This document shows, in pieces, positions 24,701-35,133 of a stretch of DNA of 64,000 nt. Origin of the DNA: Leptasterias polaris (Eukaryota > Echinodermata > Asteroidea > Forcipulatida > Asteriidae); assembly GCA_037783415.1 (NCBI GenBank), contig JAZGTN010000046.1:4160501-4224500 (forward strand), read 5' to 3'. Numbering within the stretch: position 1 is the stretch's first letter; each line of letters opens with the position of its first letter. Below the pieces are notes generated by a model. The model was not told where the DNA came from. It saw only the letters and a list, made by a program, of their open reading frames with translations, and did not search any database. Both the position numbers and the translations under genes were made by a program.

Positions 24701-25323
24701 TACGGAAGCGCATTGCTGCCAAGTTAAATTTTAAAAAATTTAAAATTAAGTCGTTCGAACGAGATATTAAGTCGTTCGAACGAGATAATAAGTCGTTCGA
24801 ACGAGATAATAACGTAGTTCGAACGAGATAATAAGTCGTTCGAACGAGATAATACCGAAGTACGGAGTCGGAGGCCTTCGGAGGAGCAGGCTGATGGGGG
24901 CCGGAGGCGCTCAGACACCCACGAAGCGGCTCTGCAGACAAGGCCCCGGTAACTCTAACACCGAGCATGCCAGGGCGGCGAGGGTCTGCCTGGGTCCAGA
25001 GCCGCTGGGCTACCCCTGCCTGGTCGAAGAGAGGACCCTCCGAGAAGACGGCAAAGTACGGTGTCGGAGGCGTTCGGAGGCGCAGGCTGATGGGGGCCAA
25101 AGGCGCTCAGACACCCACGAAGCGGCTCTGCAGACAAGTCCCCGGTAACTCTAAGACCGAGCGTGTCAGGGCGGTTGTTATCTCGTTTGAAGGACTTAAT
25201 ATCTCGTTCGAACGACTTAATTATCTCGTTCGGACGACTTATTATCACGTTCGAACGACTTACGTTCGAACGACTTAATTTTTAATTTTTTTAAATTCAA
25301 CTTGGCAGCAATGCGCTTCCGTA
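24701..25323. mobile_element. TIR element with inverted arrays of a TCGTTCGAACGA palindrome
   Basis: The left end TACGGAAGCGCATTGCTGCC is matched by the right end GGCAGCAATGCGCTTCCGTA, with a TA at each edge. Inside each TIR an AT-rich stretch precedes about four or five tandem units of roughly 21 bp ('aagtcgttcgaacgagat'), inverted between the two arms. The core (24862-25180) is GC-rich and is itself a partial tandem duplication of the module found at 13577. Long minus frames here follow from GC bias. Non-autonomous; superfamily not assigned. Confidence 0.8.
24862..25180. repeat. GC-rich repeat module, copies 2 and 3 in tandem
   Basis: 'cggaggcgctcagacaccca', 'gcggctctgcagacaag' and 'ggtaactctaa.accgagc' each occur twice, about 195 bp apart. 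Much higher GC than the flanks. The same module borders the satellite at 13577-13822. Confidence 0.75.
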
Positions 25324-25858
25324 AATGAGCCTTGTTATTGAATACTACGAGTGTTTTTGTTTCTCAAGATGTATCAGCAAACAAAGTCACACTAAAAGCC
25401 GATATTTGACGACGCCCGACGACAAGTGCCGACAACAAGTGTTACATGTACTGAAAATGCACGTCAAAACACGAATAAACCATTAGACCTATATTTAGAA
25501 GAGCCATAAATGTGAAAATCCCTTTCAATCTGTTGAAAAACTGTACTATTAACTTAGAACATGCAGGTTCATCTTTATACAAGTTTTCATTTTTCACCTT
25601 TTGTTCTAATATATAGCTTTTTTTTTAAAGTTATTTCTAAATAATGTTAAAATCATGCTGGTTTTTCTCCATAAAATATTTCTCGACGATCAAAGTAAGA
25701 ATCTGGTGAACTATACAAAATATTTTAAACAGTCTTTTGATTGATTCCTTTTTGTTAGCAAACAAAATTGCCACACTTTGTACTCGAAACTATTATTGTA
25801 TCAAAACATCAAAGAAAATGGGTTTTTGTGGTTCGAGTGGTTATAATATTAACGTAAG
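25324..25858. other. Gene-free AT-rich DNA
   Basis: Nothing recognised. Confidence 0.4.
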
Positions 25859-26096
25859 AGGGTTAAATTTGTCTATCCCAATTGTTCCTCAAATCCAGCC
25901 GAAAAGTGGAAGGGATAGATTTGTTTATCCTTTGCTGCTCAAACCTAGCCGAAATGTGGAAGGGATAGAAATTTGTTTATCCTTTACTGCTCAAACCTAG
26001 CCTAAAAGTGGAAGGGATATAGATTTGTTTATCCCTTGCTGCTCTATAACCAAGCGAAAAAGAGGAGGGGTAGATTTGTTTATCCCTGGGACCTCA
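25859..26096 (+). repeat. Minisatellite, about 59-bp unit, four copies
   Basis: Units of the form 'ggaagggatagatttgttta' plus 'tcctttgctgctcaaacctagccgaaa' recur four times with small length changes. The 87-codon frame over it is a by-product. Confidence 0.8.
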
Positions 26097-26896
26097 AACA
26101 TGACAAAATGTGCGTTAAATTGCTAACAAGTAGCTGTAATTTATCCATTTTAAAATTGTTAGCCTAGAAAAAAAATAGATTGATTAGGATGGAGCATGTT
26201 GTCACAATTTGGAGGAAAAAAATGTAAAATAAAAACGTGTTCCTTTAAAATTCTGTTTCGATTGCAATTTTCGGACTTTAAGGTGACAATTTTAAGCTGT
26301 AAATTTGAAACCTAACCAAATATGAAAAAATGCAGTTAAATATGAACCTGTTTTAGGAACATCTACGAAGTAGTAAACACTCAGTGGAACCGTCCACCAT
26401 GTTGTCTTTGAGTTTGACCGTTCTTGGACGATATCAATATCCTGCAGGGATAATTATGAGGCCTAAGTTTTCTTTTATAAAGTACTCACTGCATGCTGTC
26501 CCCCTTTTATCATAGAAAATAATCAACTTTAATGAGGTCATTTTTCGAAATAACCTTCAAACCGCGGGTGTGACCTGATGGACATAGTCGCCGCGTTACT
26601 ATAACCATGGAGGAAGGTTTTTGGTTACAAAGCCAACAGATCAATGTACTGTGCACAGGGTCATGGGATCATAATGGATCAGTAATGGATAGTACCTGTC
26701 TGCTAAACTTGTTAGGTTTTCAAGGTGACCCAAAGGGCCCTGGGAAAATGAGTCTCTGTGATGTGTTTGTTGAAGTTGTGATAGCGGATGGCCCCAAAGA
26801 CTAAAATTGTTGAACATTCATTGGGCGAGTACTAAATAATTTAGCAAAAACTCCTGATCAAAAAAGTAGAGGACACTCATTTAAAATAAGGGAGGG

Positions 26897-27109
26897 TATA
26901 GACGATGTTACCTCTGTTTACATCTTAACCGCCCTCTGTTGACAAGTCTGTTGTCCAAGTCATGTTCCGCCGGGCAAAAAGACACGTAGTCATGGTAATA
27001 TTGCGTGTACTTTCTAGCTGGCTGTCAAGTACACAAAAGTTTTGCCCGGCGACATGCGCGCGCATCATGTTATGATTTTCAAATGACGTCAGAGGTTACA
27101 TCGTCTATA
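26897..27109. mobile_element. Short TIR element (TATAGACGATGT family), copy 1
   Basis: Left end TATAGACGATGTTACCTCTG and right end CAGAGGTTACATCGTCTATA are inverted with one mismatch over 20 bp. Length 213 bp, no coding potential. The same ends occur at 48020-48358 and, on one side only, at 31238. Confidence 0.75.
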
Positions 27110-27718
27110 TAAACCTTTGATAATATTAAGCATAAAGTGCTTCTCTACGTCCAGGTATACTCTTGTGCTCTTAAAAGGTGAATAAAGTTATGTTTGTAAT
27201 ATATATTTTCCGCTCAATTTCAGCAAAAGTTAATTCAATTTAAATCAAATGTATTTATATTCACACACTTCCCCCTAATTCAATTAAACCGGTGCTTGTT
27301 TTAGATATCTACATTCAGTTTCGTTTTGTGCACACGTATTTCGTTCTTCTCATTCAGATTAGGTTCAGTCATTCTTCATTTATAGGCATTCAAGACTACA
27401 TTTCTATAGTGGAATTCCAATACCTATTTACTATTGATAAATGTGAATGGTTTATTTAGCTTCAATGTTGATGGCTTTGACGGATTTGAATTACCTGTGC
27501 GACTCAATGAATTTGATTTGATTTTTGACCAGTGAATGCAACACTTTTTACTCTTTTTAGTTGTTGAAAGCTGGTGCGATTGAACATTCCTTTTCAAACA
27601 AAATTGAATAAGCCGGGCGTTAAATTGAATGAAATTTTTGTTGAAAATTACCTGGAAAACCTACATTAGCCCCAAAAGCCTAACGGGCTTCTCGAGGTTT
27701 TATGCTGGCACTTTACAG

Positions 27719-27911
27719 AGTTCGGAAATATTGCACCTCTTCTGTTCCTTTCATCAATAGGGGAATGTGCTTCAAGGCAGAAGCGCTCCGTGCTGCAGTT
27801 CGTGCTGATGATCAATTGTGCCACAGGGGGATGGAATGCACTGGAATATAACGGCTACGGGTGCTACTGTGGACTAGGTGGGGGAGGAACGCCAGTTGAC
27901 GCAACAGACAG
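27719..27911 (+). CDS. PLA2 exon: leader, propeptide and calcium loop
   Basis: Acceptor 'ctttacag' precedes and donor 'gtaact' follows. It encodes the hydrophobic signal segment, the RQKR processing site and the mature N-terminus through the calcium-binding loop to 'PVDATD'. The last codon is split (phase 2). The acceptor choice is inferred from reading frame and could be slightly off. Confidence 0.8.
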
Positions 27912-29809
27912 GTAACTATTGTCGCAATGCTGTTGCTAATCAAGGGAGATGAAAGACGATTTTACGGTGTATATTCGGTTTGCGGTACCATAATACCATG
28001 TAGAATAAATAGTAAGAAAAGTTCTCAAGAACAAAATCTACACAGCAAAGTAGACATTATACACAAAGTATTACTGCAAAACGAATATACACTGATACCT
28101 CACCATTGCCTCAAACCCCACAATTTTTCCGGTGGTTTGGGAGGAACATGACGTAGCCTATAGACAGGTTACTGCAATTTAGTCAAACGTCATTGTTGAC
28201 TCAACATTCAACTCCAAAGTCTCTCTTACAGTTCGACAAAACAATTATTATCAAGATTCGTCAGGTCATAAAACTCCAGACATCTCCCCTGTTCCCAAGG
28301 CTCATGATCTGTCACAACGACTAAACTTTCCCGCCAATTTCACCTCCCCGTCATTTTCAGGTGCTGTTACAACCATGATCGGTGTTACGGTTTGCTGGAG
28401 AGTACGGGTGTGTGCTCTGATTCAGTTGGTGACGTATACATCATGACGTATCAATACAGCCAATCAAACTGTGGTACCAATAACCCAGAGATTACATGCC
28501 GTAAGTGTGTTTAAAGCAATAGTATTTGGTACTTGGTTTTCTGTTTTTGGTTGCGCTGATGTGCGTTCTTTCTAACAACCGAAAAGCCGAATTTTTTATT
28601 TTATTTTGAGTAATCAACAATACAGGTGTGCTGCTTTTATTTCTATATTTAAAGCTGATTACTCAAAAGAAAAGAAAAAAATCGGCTTTTCGGTTTACGC
28701 ACAAAACAGGAATACGGTAGTGGATATCTTCTTCCTTTTTCTTTATACAAATTCCGAAACGGTGAGAGGTAAAGGTTTCTTCTTTGTCGTTTTCTTAATA
28801 AAGAGTCAAAAACAATAAAAAGGTAAGAAAGGTTTATTTTCCTCCTCTTTATAATGGAGTTAAAAATAGTAAAACAATTGAGGTTTGTTTTTTTAAACCG
28901 GTAAAGGGTTTGTTTTTCTTTTTTATTTTAAAAGATTCAAAAACGGTAAAGGGTAAAGGGTTTGTTTTCTGGTTTCCTTTTAAAGATTCAAAAACGGTAA
29001 AGGGTAAATGGTTTGTTTTTCTGTTTTCCTTTTAAAGATTCAAAAACGGTAAAGGGTAAATGGTTCGTTTTTTCCTTTTTTTCCTTTTGAAGATTGAAAA
29101 ACGGTAAAGGGTAAAAGGTTTGTTTTTCCTGCAAGGCATACCAGTTGCCGACAGCAAAATAAAAGTATGCTGTTTGTAATAAACAGAAACATTTAACAAC
29201 ATCTTTTTGAAGTTATTTTCTCTTAAGAGCGTCTGCAGATTTCAAACATTATTAAGTAATCAATTTTTTCTCAGTAGGCTGGCTGTTTGTTCGTTGCTGT
29301 TGTTGTTTTTATGTGACCTTTTTTCCCCTGTGTGTCGTGTGTGTGTACGTGGGTGCAATGATAATTTGAGGATAGACTATACCAAAATTAAAATAATTGG
29401 TTAATTTGATATTATTAAACAAAAATGTCCTTTTTCATTTTGTGAATGAATTCCGTGACATGACCTCGTCAAATTAGCTGCATCAATCCAATACAAGTCT
29501 TAAAATTAATCAGGTCACTACTTTCATTCATGAAGTCAACTGTTTCAGCTACTCTGGACGACGTAATATAAACGGGGTGGACTCTTGCCTAAGTTCATGA
29601 TGTTATCGAACTTTATTGTGACTGTTTGATGACTATTTTCAGACCGAGCAGGGGAGTATGCATGGCATGAGAAATTGCTCGTCGCTCAGAGGACGGAATG
29701 TGCAGAAGAACTTTGCAGATGCGACAAAGAGGCAGCCCTCTGCTTCAAGAGGAACGAAAACACATTCTCTTCAAGTTTCGTAAACTTCGACAAACAGACG
29801 AAATGTTAG
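27719..29809 (+). CDS. Secreted phospholipase A2 (group I-like), three coding exons, start exon not found
   Basis: Calcium-dependent secreted PLA2, hydrolysing the sn-2 ester of phospholipids outside the cell. Coding exons: 27719-27911, 28361-28500 and 29643-29809, with GT-AG junctions and matching phases. Exon one carries a hydrophobic leader ([18 protein letters not shown]), a dibasic RQKR site, the mature N-terminus and the calcium loop [10 protein letters not shown]. Exon two opens with CC..HD, the catalytic His-Asp signature. Exon three has [10 protein letters not shown] with the second catalytic Asp and ends with a Cys-containing tail and TAG. All key residues are present, so it looks active. 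The initiator Met is not in frame in the first exon seen and must lie in an upstream exon I could not place. Related enzymes serve in digestion and, in some sea stars, venom; which applies here is unknown. Confidence 0.9.
28361..28500 (+). CDS. PLA2 exon: catalytic His-Asp segment
   Basis: Acceptor 'tcattttcag' and donor 'gtaagt'. It begins by completing Arg, then [10 protein letters not shown] with the active-site His. Further Cys residues (VCSDS, SNCGT, EITC) sit where the family's disulfides are expected. Confidence 0.9.
28830..29130 (+). repeat. Minisatellite in PLA2 intron, about 58-bp unit
   Basis: 'gattcaaaaacggtaaaggg' followed by 'taaatggtttgtttttctgttttccttttaaa' recurs four times, with a more diverged unit upstream. 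Intronic, non-coding. Confidence 0.8.
29643..29809 (+). CDS. PLA2 terminal exon
   Basis: Acceptor 'gactattttcag'. It encodes the second long helix with [10 protein letters not shown] (catalytic Asp partner) and the C-terminal tail ending Lys-Cys, then TAG at 29807-29809. Confidence 0.9.
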
Positions 29810-29829
29810 GCCAGCTATTGGTGACCACG

Positions 29830-29835
29830 AATAAA
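29830..29835 (+). terminator. Polyadenylation signal of the PLA2 gene
   Basis: AATAAA 21 bp after the stop codon. A very short 3' UTR is implied if this is the signal used. Confidence 0.55.
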
Positions 29836-31237
29836 ACAATATAATAATTTCCCAGCAGATGTAAAAGCAATGATGGGACCTTATCATCATAACACAACCA
29901 TTTATGACAGTCTCAACCGCTTGTGGTAACTTAATTATTATGCTGAAATGTGTAGGCTACATGCAAAGTCAAAATTTGTCACAGTTAAAAAATCTGTTAT
30001 CAACATTTCTTTAATTACTCTTTACAAACAAGAATGACTTTGTGTAATCTGCTCTATTTTGCACCTGAAAACAACCACAGCATACCGTTTAAAAAGATAA
30101 TTTTTTTTCACCAATGGTTTTCAGAACCAAGAGAGATTTTTATCCCACAGGTGTCGAGGCCTGTTCTACACAACAAACTTTCAAATTAGTATCTTACTTT
30201 AGTAACACTTCGCGAGGCTGTTAGTTCCCTGTTTCAGTACGTTTTCGTGTTTTGAATGCAGAAAAGAAAACAAATTGTCAGAGAAAAAAATAGAGATAAG
30301 TTTACTGGAAAATGAATATATATCCTGGATTTTCCAATACCTCGGGGAGCGATGGTCTGCTTGTCAAATTCGTTTCACAAAACTTGTCCGTATCTGATTG
30401 ATACTATAGGTAGCTTACTTACTCAGATTCGGAAATCAGATTCATGCTTGTACTTGTACTGTATAATAGGCCTAATATGGACTGTCATTTGTATACTGAT
30501 TTTTGTAAATTGTAAGTTTGTGACTCTTTAGTCTGTCAAACACGATGGATGGATGAAAGTTCAGCGCAGATTTGGACCGAAAATTACTGCTTTGCTCAAA
30601 ATAGTAACAAACACAATCGAACCTTTTTTATATGAACCGTGTGCATCTCCGGTGTATTTTTTCAGCTTAAATGTCCCACAGGATTGAAAACCAGAGATAA
30701 AACTGAAAGAGCAAAAAACTCTGGGAAAACCTTGTGGCTATCAGCAAATTGCTTTTTGATACTAACAGAAATTTTCTGACCGTTTTCAAATGCATTCCAA
30801 TGTGTTCTAAACTGATCCGAAGTCGCAAGCTAGAATGATCAGCTGCGCTACCTCCACATTCTCCAAAAAACTAAATTCCAAATACCTACTTTTATTCCTC
30901 GCATACCAACCTTTCGGAATGCTTTTGATAGCCGATCAGACAAATTTTGCCCGCTATACAACCGGCAAATAAACTTCGTTGCGCATGTTTTTGTATTATC
31001 AGCCGCGCTTTTATACCTCTTTCGTTCGTTCATCCTCTTTCAATAAAAATATGTGAAATAGGGCATAAATCAATTTTTGAAATACGAAGAAAATAAAAAA
31101 ATCGTACCCCCTTATAGTATGATCACCGGACAGAAAAAAAAAGCCGTACGAAAATTTGCAGCCCGATCTATACAGGCACCTGGGAGTTTTGCCGAAATTA
31201 TTCAAACATCAGTCGGCTATGGCAATAAAGGAAGAAA
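29836..31237. other. Gene-free DNA downstream of PLA2
   Basis: No exon, repeat array or TIR pair recognised. Confidence 0.4.
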
Positions 31238-31487
31238 CTATAGACGATGTGACCTGTGAGCCTGAACTTCCTGCAGGCACATTTGTACACAGATCAATGG
31301 AAGAAAACAACAAATGTTTTATGGAGATTGCACTGTCTGATTTTTCTCAACTTTTGATATGAAGAAAGGGGGACATCTCAAAAGCTGTACAGCTGTTGCT
31401 TTTGTAAATTTTGAATTTATGTGAAAATTATGACACAAAATGTAAATTTTCCCATAGCCTGTGTAGTATCTTGCCAGGCAGGAAATG
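31238..31487 (-). mobile_element. Truncated TIR element (TATAGACGATGT family), copy 2
   Basis: Starts with the family end CTATAGACGATGTGACCTGTG. The interior ('cttcctgcaggcaca', 'gacatctcaaaagctgtaca', 'gtgaaaattatgacacaaaatgt', 'aggaaatgcat') matches the complement of 48067-48358. The distal TIR is missing: similarity stops at 'aaatgcat', where the 1.6-kb direct repeat begins. Confidence 0.75.
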
Positions 31488-31904
31488 CATGATTGCTTCC
31501 GATGGGGGCTTTGGTTGGAACGGTCGGAACTACTGAGGTGACATAGCTCAATAGGATGATAATGACTAAAGCCCGCATCTCGCCACAAGCCAATGATTCA
31601 AAGCCCAGTGGCTAGAGTTAGGACTTCTTCAAATACGAGCCGGCAAACTTGTTTACCAACAAAGGGAGTAATGGTACACTGATTTGAAAAGAAACCATGG
31701 AACTTGACGCTCTGTGCGTGGTCGTATCTTCAATGACAACCAATCTGAGTGACTGAGTCATCCCAGATAATATTAAGAATTGCATGGAGTTACGCTTTTC
31801 GTAACGAAAGGTAGGCTACGGGCATAATACCGAATCGCATTTTATGAATCTTATACGAAAGCCAATCGTATTACTCATTAGCGCCAACAAAAATATATGT
31901 CTAA

Positions 31905-32180
31905 TTTGTTATACGGATTCACTAATCACTATCTGTTTTTATGGATTCGCAATATGTTATTACTTATTCACAATTCGTTAATACGGATTCATAATCTGTA
32001 GTGTTAATACGGATTCACAGTTTCTGTTATAATTTTGGATTCACAATCTGTTACTACGGATTCACAATCTGTTAATTCCTACCAATTCGCAATGTGTTAT
32101 TACGGATTCCAAATTCTTTATTATGGATTCACAATCAGTTATTGCAGATTCGTAAATGTGAATCTCTAATAACGGATTAG
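31905..32180 (+). repeat. Minisatellite, about 20-27 bp unit (GGATTCACAATCTGTTA)
   Basis: About ten imperfect units of 'cggattcacaatctgttatta'. Also present in the right direct repeat at about 35545-35800. Confidence 0.75.
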
Positions 32181-32373
32181 AAATGTATTTGTTTTTGGAG
32201 CTGATGGGCTTTCGTATAGAATCTAGTATACATTGACATTTCATTATGGTTGCAGCTTTTGCGTACACTGCCGTGCAACTGTTGAGTATAAGTTATTAGT
32301 TTGATATAACAATAATAATAGTTTACTTATAATGCGTACATCTCCGGAAACCGATCAAGGCGCATACAAAAAA

Positions 32374-32440
32374 CAACACTGAGCGCCGGCACGTTAAACC
32401 GGAGGTCGTTGGTTCAAATCCCGCTCTAGTCAATTTTTTC
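32374..32440 (+). repeat. tRNA-like fragment, B-box half
   Basis: 'gagcgccggcacgttaaacc' then 'ggaggtcgttggttcaaatc' and 'ccgctctagtcaatttttt' match the 3' two thirds of the tRNA-Asn-like cassettes at 51163 and 51480, with a T run after them. The acceptor 5' strand and most of the A box are absent, so this is probably an inert SINE fragment. Confidence 0.65.
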
Positions 32441-32945
32441 TTTGTTCAATCCAAAATCAAAAAACAACAGAGTGACACAAAAGTTATGTTCAGAACAAGT
32501 GAAGAGAAAAACTAGCGAAACGAATGGGACTTCAATTCTCTCTTGACGATGTTCGAAGATGTTGTTTGACGTAGTGTGGCACCTGGAACAAACGTCACCT
32601 GCAACGTTCGAGATCGCATATAGGCATTAAAATGATTTCCACTTGATAATCATCGTTTCAGTACAACTAGTCGAGAATCTATTTTATCCCAGCCCGGTTC
32701 CTTTCAGAATCACAACTTCTCCCAATATGTTTGATTAATTCACAATGCGTCATATATCACTACTGAATAAAGTTGTTATGGAAATGAGGCCCTAAAACTA
32801 TAGTCGGTGCGCCCGGTATGTAAAATCATGGAGCTAGTTGTTAAAAGTTTATAGTGAATCTCCCACACTAGAATGTGATCCACAAATCCAGCAGCCCGAT
32901 TCCGGAGATATTTTTAAAATAGTACAATATTCCCCTTTCATATCC

Positions 32946-33077
32946 TTAAAGGCAGGTGTATTTTTGGTAATTGTTGTCAAAGACCATCCTCACTTGGTTT
33001 ATCCCAACATTAAAAAAATTCTTAAAATAACAAACCTGTGCTCAGTTTGGCTCAAATTGTCATCAAATTTGCAAGAA
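32946..33077 (+). mobile_element. Truncated foldback MITE, TTAAAGGCAGG family
   Basis: Left part only. 'cttaaaggcaggtgtatttt' through 'catcaaatttgcaagaaa' is nearly identical to the first 130 bp of the complete element at 36613-36988. Its right part is replaced by the nanos-derived segment. Confidence 0.8.
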
Positions 33078-33262
33078 AGAGACCCTTTTGTCTTCAAACA
33101 GCAACCCCAACCAAGAGGTTTTGGATATTTCCAATATGAATTACAGCGGGTCTGTATTCCTTCAAGAAAATGAGCTGGCTATCGAGATGCTTATCAACGA
33201 GCCAAGAGAGTTTGACCGCTTCCACGATTATTTCGGTCTTGCCCGCCTCGTCACTCAAGCTT
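33078..33262 (+). pseudogene. Truncated inverted copy of nanos 5' end (NIM only, no zinc finger)
   Basis: Inverted duplicate of the nanos 5' UTR and first 43 codons. The 5' UTR part ('gagacccttttgtcttcaa') matches the complement of 35066 downward, but about 80 bp between two ATA triplets is deleted. From 33138 the peptide matches nanos residues 1-43 with one difference (Tyr for Ser at position 3). It includes the NOT1-interacting motif region (FDRFHDYFGLARLV). Similarity breaks after TQAS. The frame stays open into unrelated sequence to 33378, so a chimeric 96-residue product could exist (possible start at 33088). The break before the zinc fingers argues for a pseudogene; the near-identity argues for a recent event. 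Confidence 0.85.
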
Positions 33263-33378
33263 CTTTTAGCTCGTGCTTCGTTTGGCTATCTAACCCTTCC
33301 TCCATGATCTATTTGATCAGCACAGTCGTTCCTGAAATACCTACTTCTTGTGGGTTAACCTTCGTTCCCCAGGCTTGA

Positions 33379-34228
33379 TATATACTCCTGTTTGGTCTAG
33401 TCAATTTATGGTTTGACATGGACAAAATGTCAACAGAAATCATATCTGTTGCAAGGTTGTCAAACTATTAATTAGTTTGCACATTTTTACTAGACTAGTT
33501 CATCAATTTGTGGACATCCTACATTTAATTAATCTTCAAGTGGATGGAACAATCTGATTGGTCGGAATGGTAAAAGCATTCGATAAGATGATCAAATTTA
33601 ACAGAAATACTGGTGAACAGAAATGCTGGTGAACATGCGGTTACATTCTCTCGCTGCTCAATCAATCAAATAATAGCTTTCGAATTGATTCTGGCTTTTA
33701 AATTAAAAATGTAAATATCCACATCTGAGATTTACTCAACAATTTCATTCTAACCGTAGGTAACTCGTTTAAGGTCGCCTTAACAAAATAAAACAATCAA
33801 AAATAAAACTATCAAATTTTATGGACGGGAAAGGGAGGTGGGCGTTTTGCGGGCGGGCACTCAGACACAGGCGACATGATGTACTATATAGACCTTATTT
33901 ACGCCCTCTATTATGTCAACTAATACGCATCTCCTATTTAGTGCCCGAGGTTTTTTCTCTGAAAACGCTTCTTAGATTGAGTTTGTTTTGAATCCCTTTC
34001 TCTAAGACAACTTTTCAAATTGTTTCTAAAAATGTTTTACTATTCACACAGCTAAAGAGCTGCTAATCCTATTTAATGGTAAGTAATTTTTGATTAATTA
34101 CAAAATACCCTCCCTTTGACAAAGTAAGGAAACAAGAAAATGTTTGCCCCCCACCCTCTTATTGCCAGTTGATAAAATTAAGGTTATATCAATAATTCTT
34201 AATGTGTAAAATAATATCTTGCATTCTT
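33379..34228. other. Gene-free DNA between truncated and complete nanos
   Basis: AT-rich with no recognised coding or repeat structure. It lies downstream of nanos in nanos orientation. Confidence 0.4.
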
Positions 34229-34234
34229 TTTATT
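34229..34234 (-). terminator. Putative polyadenylation signal of nanos
   Basis: TTTATT on the plus strand reads AATAAA on the minus strand, about 114 bp after the nanos stop. Position and sequence fit, but it is not proven. Confidence 0.45.
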
Positions 34235-34347
34235 TGCTTTTTAATGAAGAAATACTAATTATAGAAAGTTAAACAGACATGGCAGATCTCTTTTTTGAAT
34301 ATGTGTTGGCTCTGATAAGAGCCGGTTTGATGGTGGTCATTTTGCAC

Positions 34348-34923
34348 TCAGGCAGAAATTCTGGTTCCTGCAGATGAGATGAATTTGCTGCTCAAGTAGA
34401 ACCCAACAGGTTGAATCTTTGACGGAGCTGGATGAAGACGACTGCCAAGGTTGGACGGGCAGTACCTGATGGTGTGTGCGTTGTCTCCGTTGATACCACA
34501 CAGTGGACAGGTGTAAGCTCGTAGCCTGGGACAGGCGACCTTGGCCGAGCTGTTCTTCAGTACATGAGATGTGTACACCTCTTCGCTCTCGCCGTTATTC
34601 TTGCAGAAGACGCACCAGGTTGGCTTTGGAACCCCCCAGCGGTTGGCTCGCTGTGGACGGCTTTCTCGGGACAGCTTGGCGATGGTGGAGGGACGGAATC
34701 CGGCATCTGTGCTGCTGTCTTGATCTTGCTTGATTTCTTGAACTTGCTTGTTTTCTTGATCATCTTGCTGAAAGAAGTGTGGCTCGGAGACGGGAGAAGC
34801 TTGAGTGACGAGGCGGGCAAGACCGAAATAATCGTGGAAGCGGTCAAACTCTCTCGGCTCGTTGATAAGCATCTCGATAGCCAGCTCATTTTCTTGAAGG
34901 AATACAGACCCGCTGGAATTCAT
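34348..34923 (-). CDS. nanos: Nanos-family RNA-binding translational repressor
   Basis: Single-exon frame of 191 codons. Nanos proteins act in germ cells with Pumilio and the CCR4-NOT deadenylase to silence mRNAs. The C-terminal half has the paired CCHC zinc knuckle of the family: C104, C107, H120, C131, then C139, C142, H150, C155, including CKNNGE, YTSHVLK, LRAYTCPLCG and GDNAHTIRYCP. Residues 26-39 (FDRFHDYFGLARLV, roughly) resemble the NOT1-interacting motif of vertebrate Nanos, with Phe where Trp is usual. The middle (50-95) is Gln/Asp/Ser-rich and probably disordered. The start is the first Met of the frame, and the inverted copy at 33078 begins its similarity in the shared 5' UTR, which supports it. 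Lack of introns is common for nanos. The gene sits between direct 1.6-kb repeats. Confidence 0.95.
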   Translation of the reverse strand: MNSSGSVFLQENELAIEMLINEPREFDRFHDYFGLARLVTQASPVSEPHFFQQDDQENKQVQEIKQDQDSSTDAGFRPSTIAKLSRESRPQRANRWGVPKPTWCVFCKNNGESEEVYTSHVLKNSSAKVACPRLRAYTCPLCGINGDNAHTIRYCPSNLGSRLHPAPSKIQPVGFYLSSKFISSAGTRISA

Positions 34924-35066
34924 CTTGGAAATATAATTTAGCTTGAGAGAAGACTTGATGTGAACTGATTGCCAGGCAAATCAAATGTGATGCTCCTCAC
35001 TAAACGGCCACACCTTTTATCCAAAATGTATTGGTTCGGGTTGCCGATTGAAGACAAAAGGGTCTC
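34924..35066 (-). promoter_or_regulatory. Nanos 5' UTR / proximal upstream region
   Basis: Immediately upstream of the nanos ATG. The outer 40 bp and the last 15 bp are conserved in the inverted copy at 33078-33137. The intervening 80 bp ('ggtgtggccgtttagtg' on the minus strand) is unique to the complete gene. No TATA box was identified with confidence. Confidence 0.45.
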
Positions 35067-35133
35067 CTTGATAGCGGTGAGATAAACACAGTCACACCTT
35101 CTTATTGACACCGTTGATCTCTTGCCGCACTCT

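Larger units (their letters stand above)
31485..33078 (+). repeat. Direct repeat of about 1.6 kb, left copy (flanks nanos)
   Basis: Nearly identical, in the same orientation, to 35134-36745, starting from 'atgcatgattgcttccgatg' in both. It contains a degenerate minisatellite of 'ggattcacaatctgttatta' units (about 31905-32180), a tRNA-like fragment and the left part of a TTAAAGGCAGG-type foldback element. Similarity ends at 'tttgcaagaaa', where the inverted nanos copy begins. It differs from the right copy by small indels, including absence of a 48-bp stretch (right copy about 36366-36413) bounded there by 'aatgcgt'. Confidence 0.85.

Noticed and set aside
24696..25278. Overlapping long frames on both strands
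   Set aside because: High GC and palindromic repeats remove stop codons by chance. Frames overlap on both strands and match no domain.
26607..26804. 65-codon frame as the missing first exon of PLA2
   Set aside because: No hydrophobic signal start and no donor of the right phase; it reads as a random frame.
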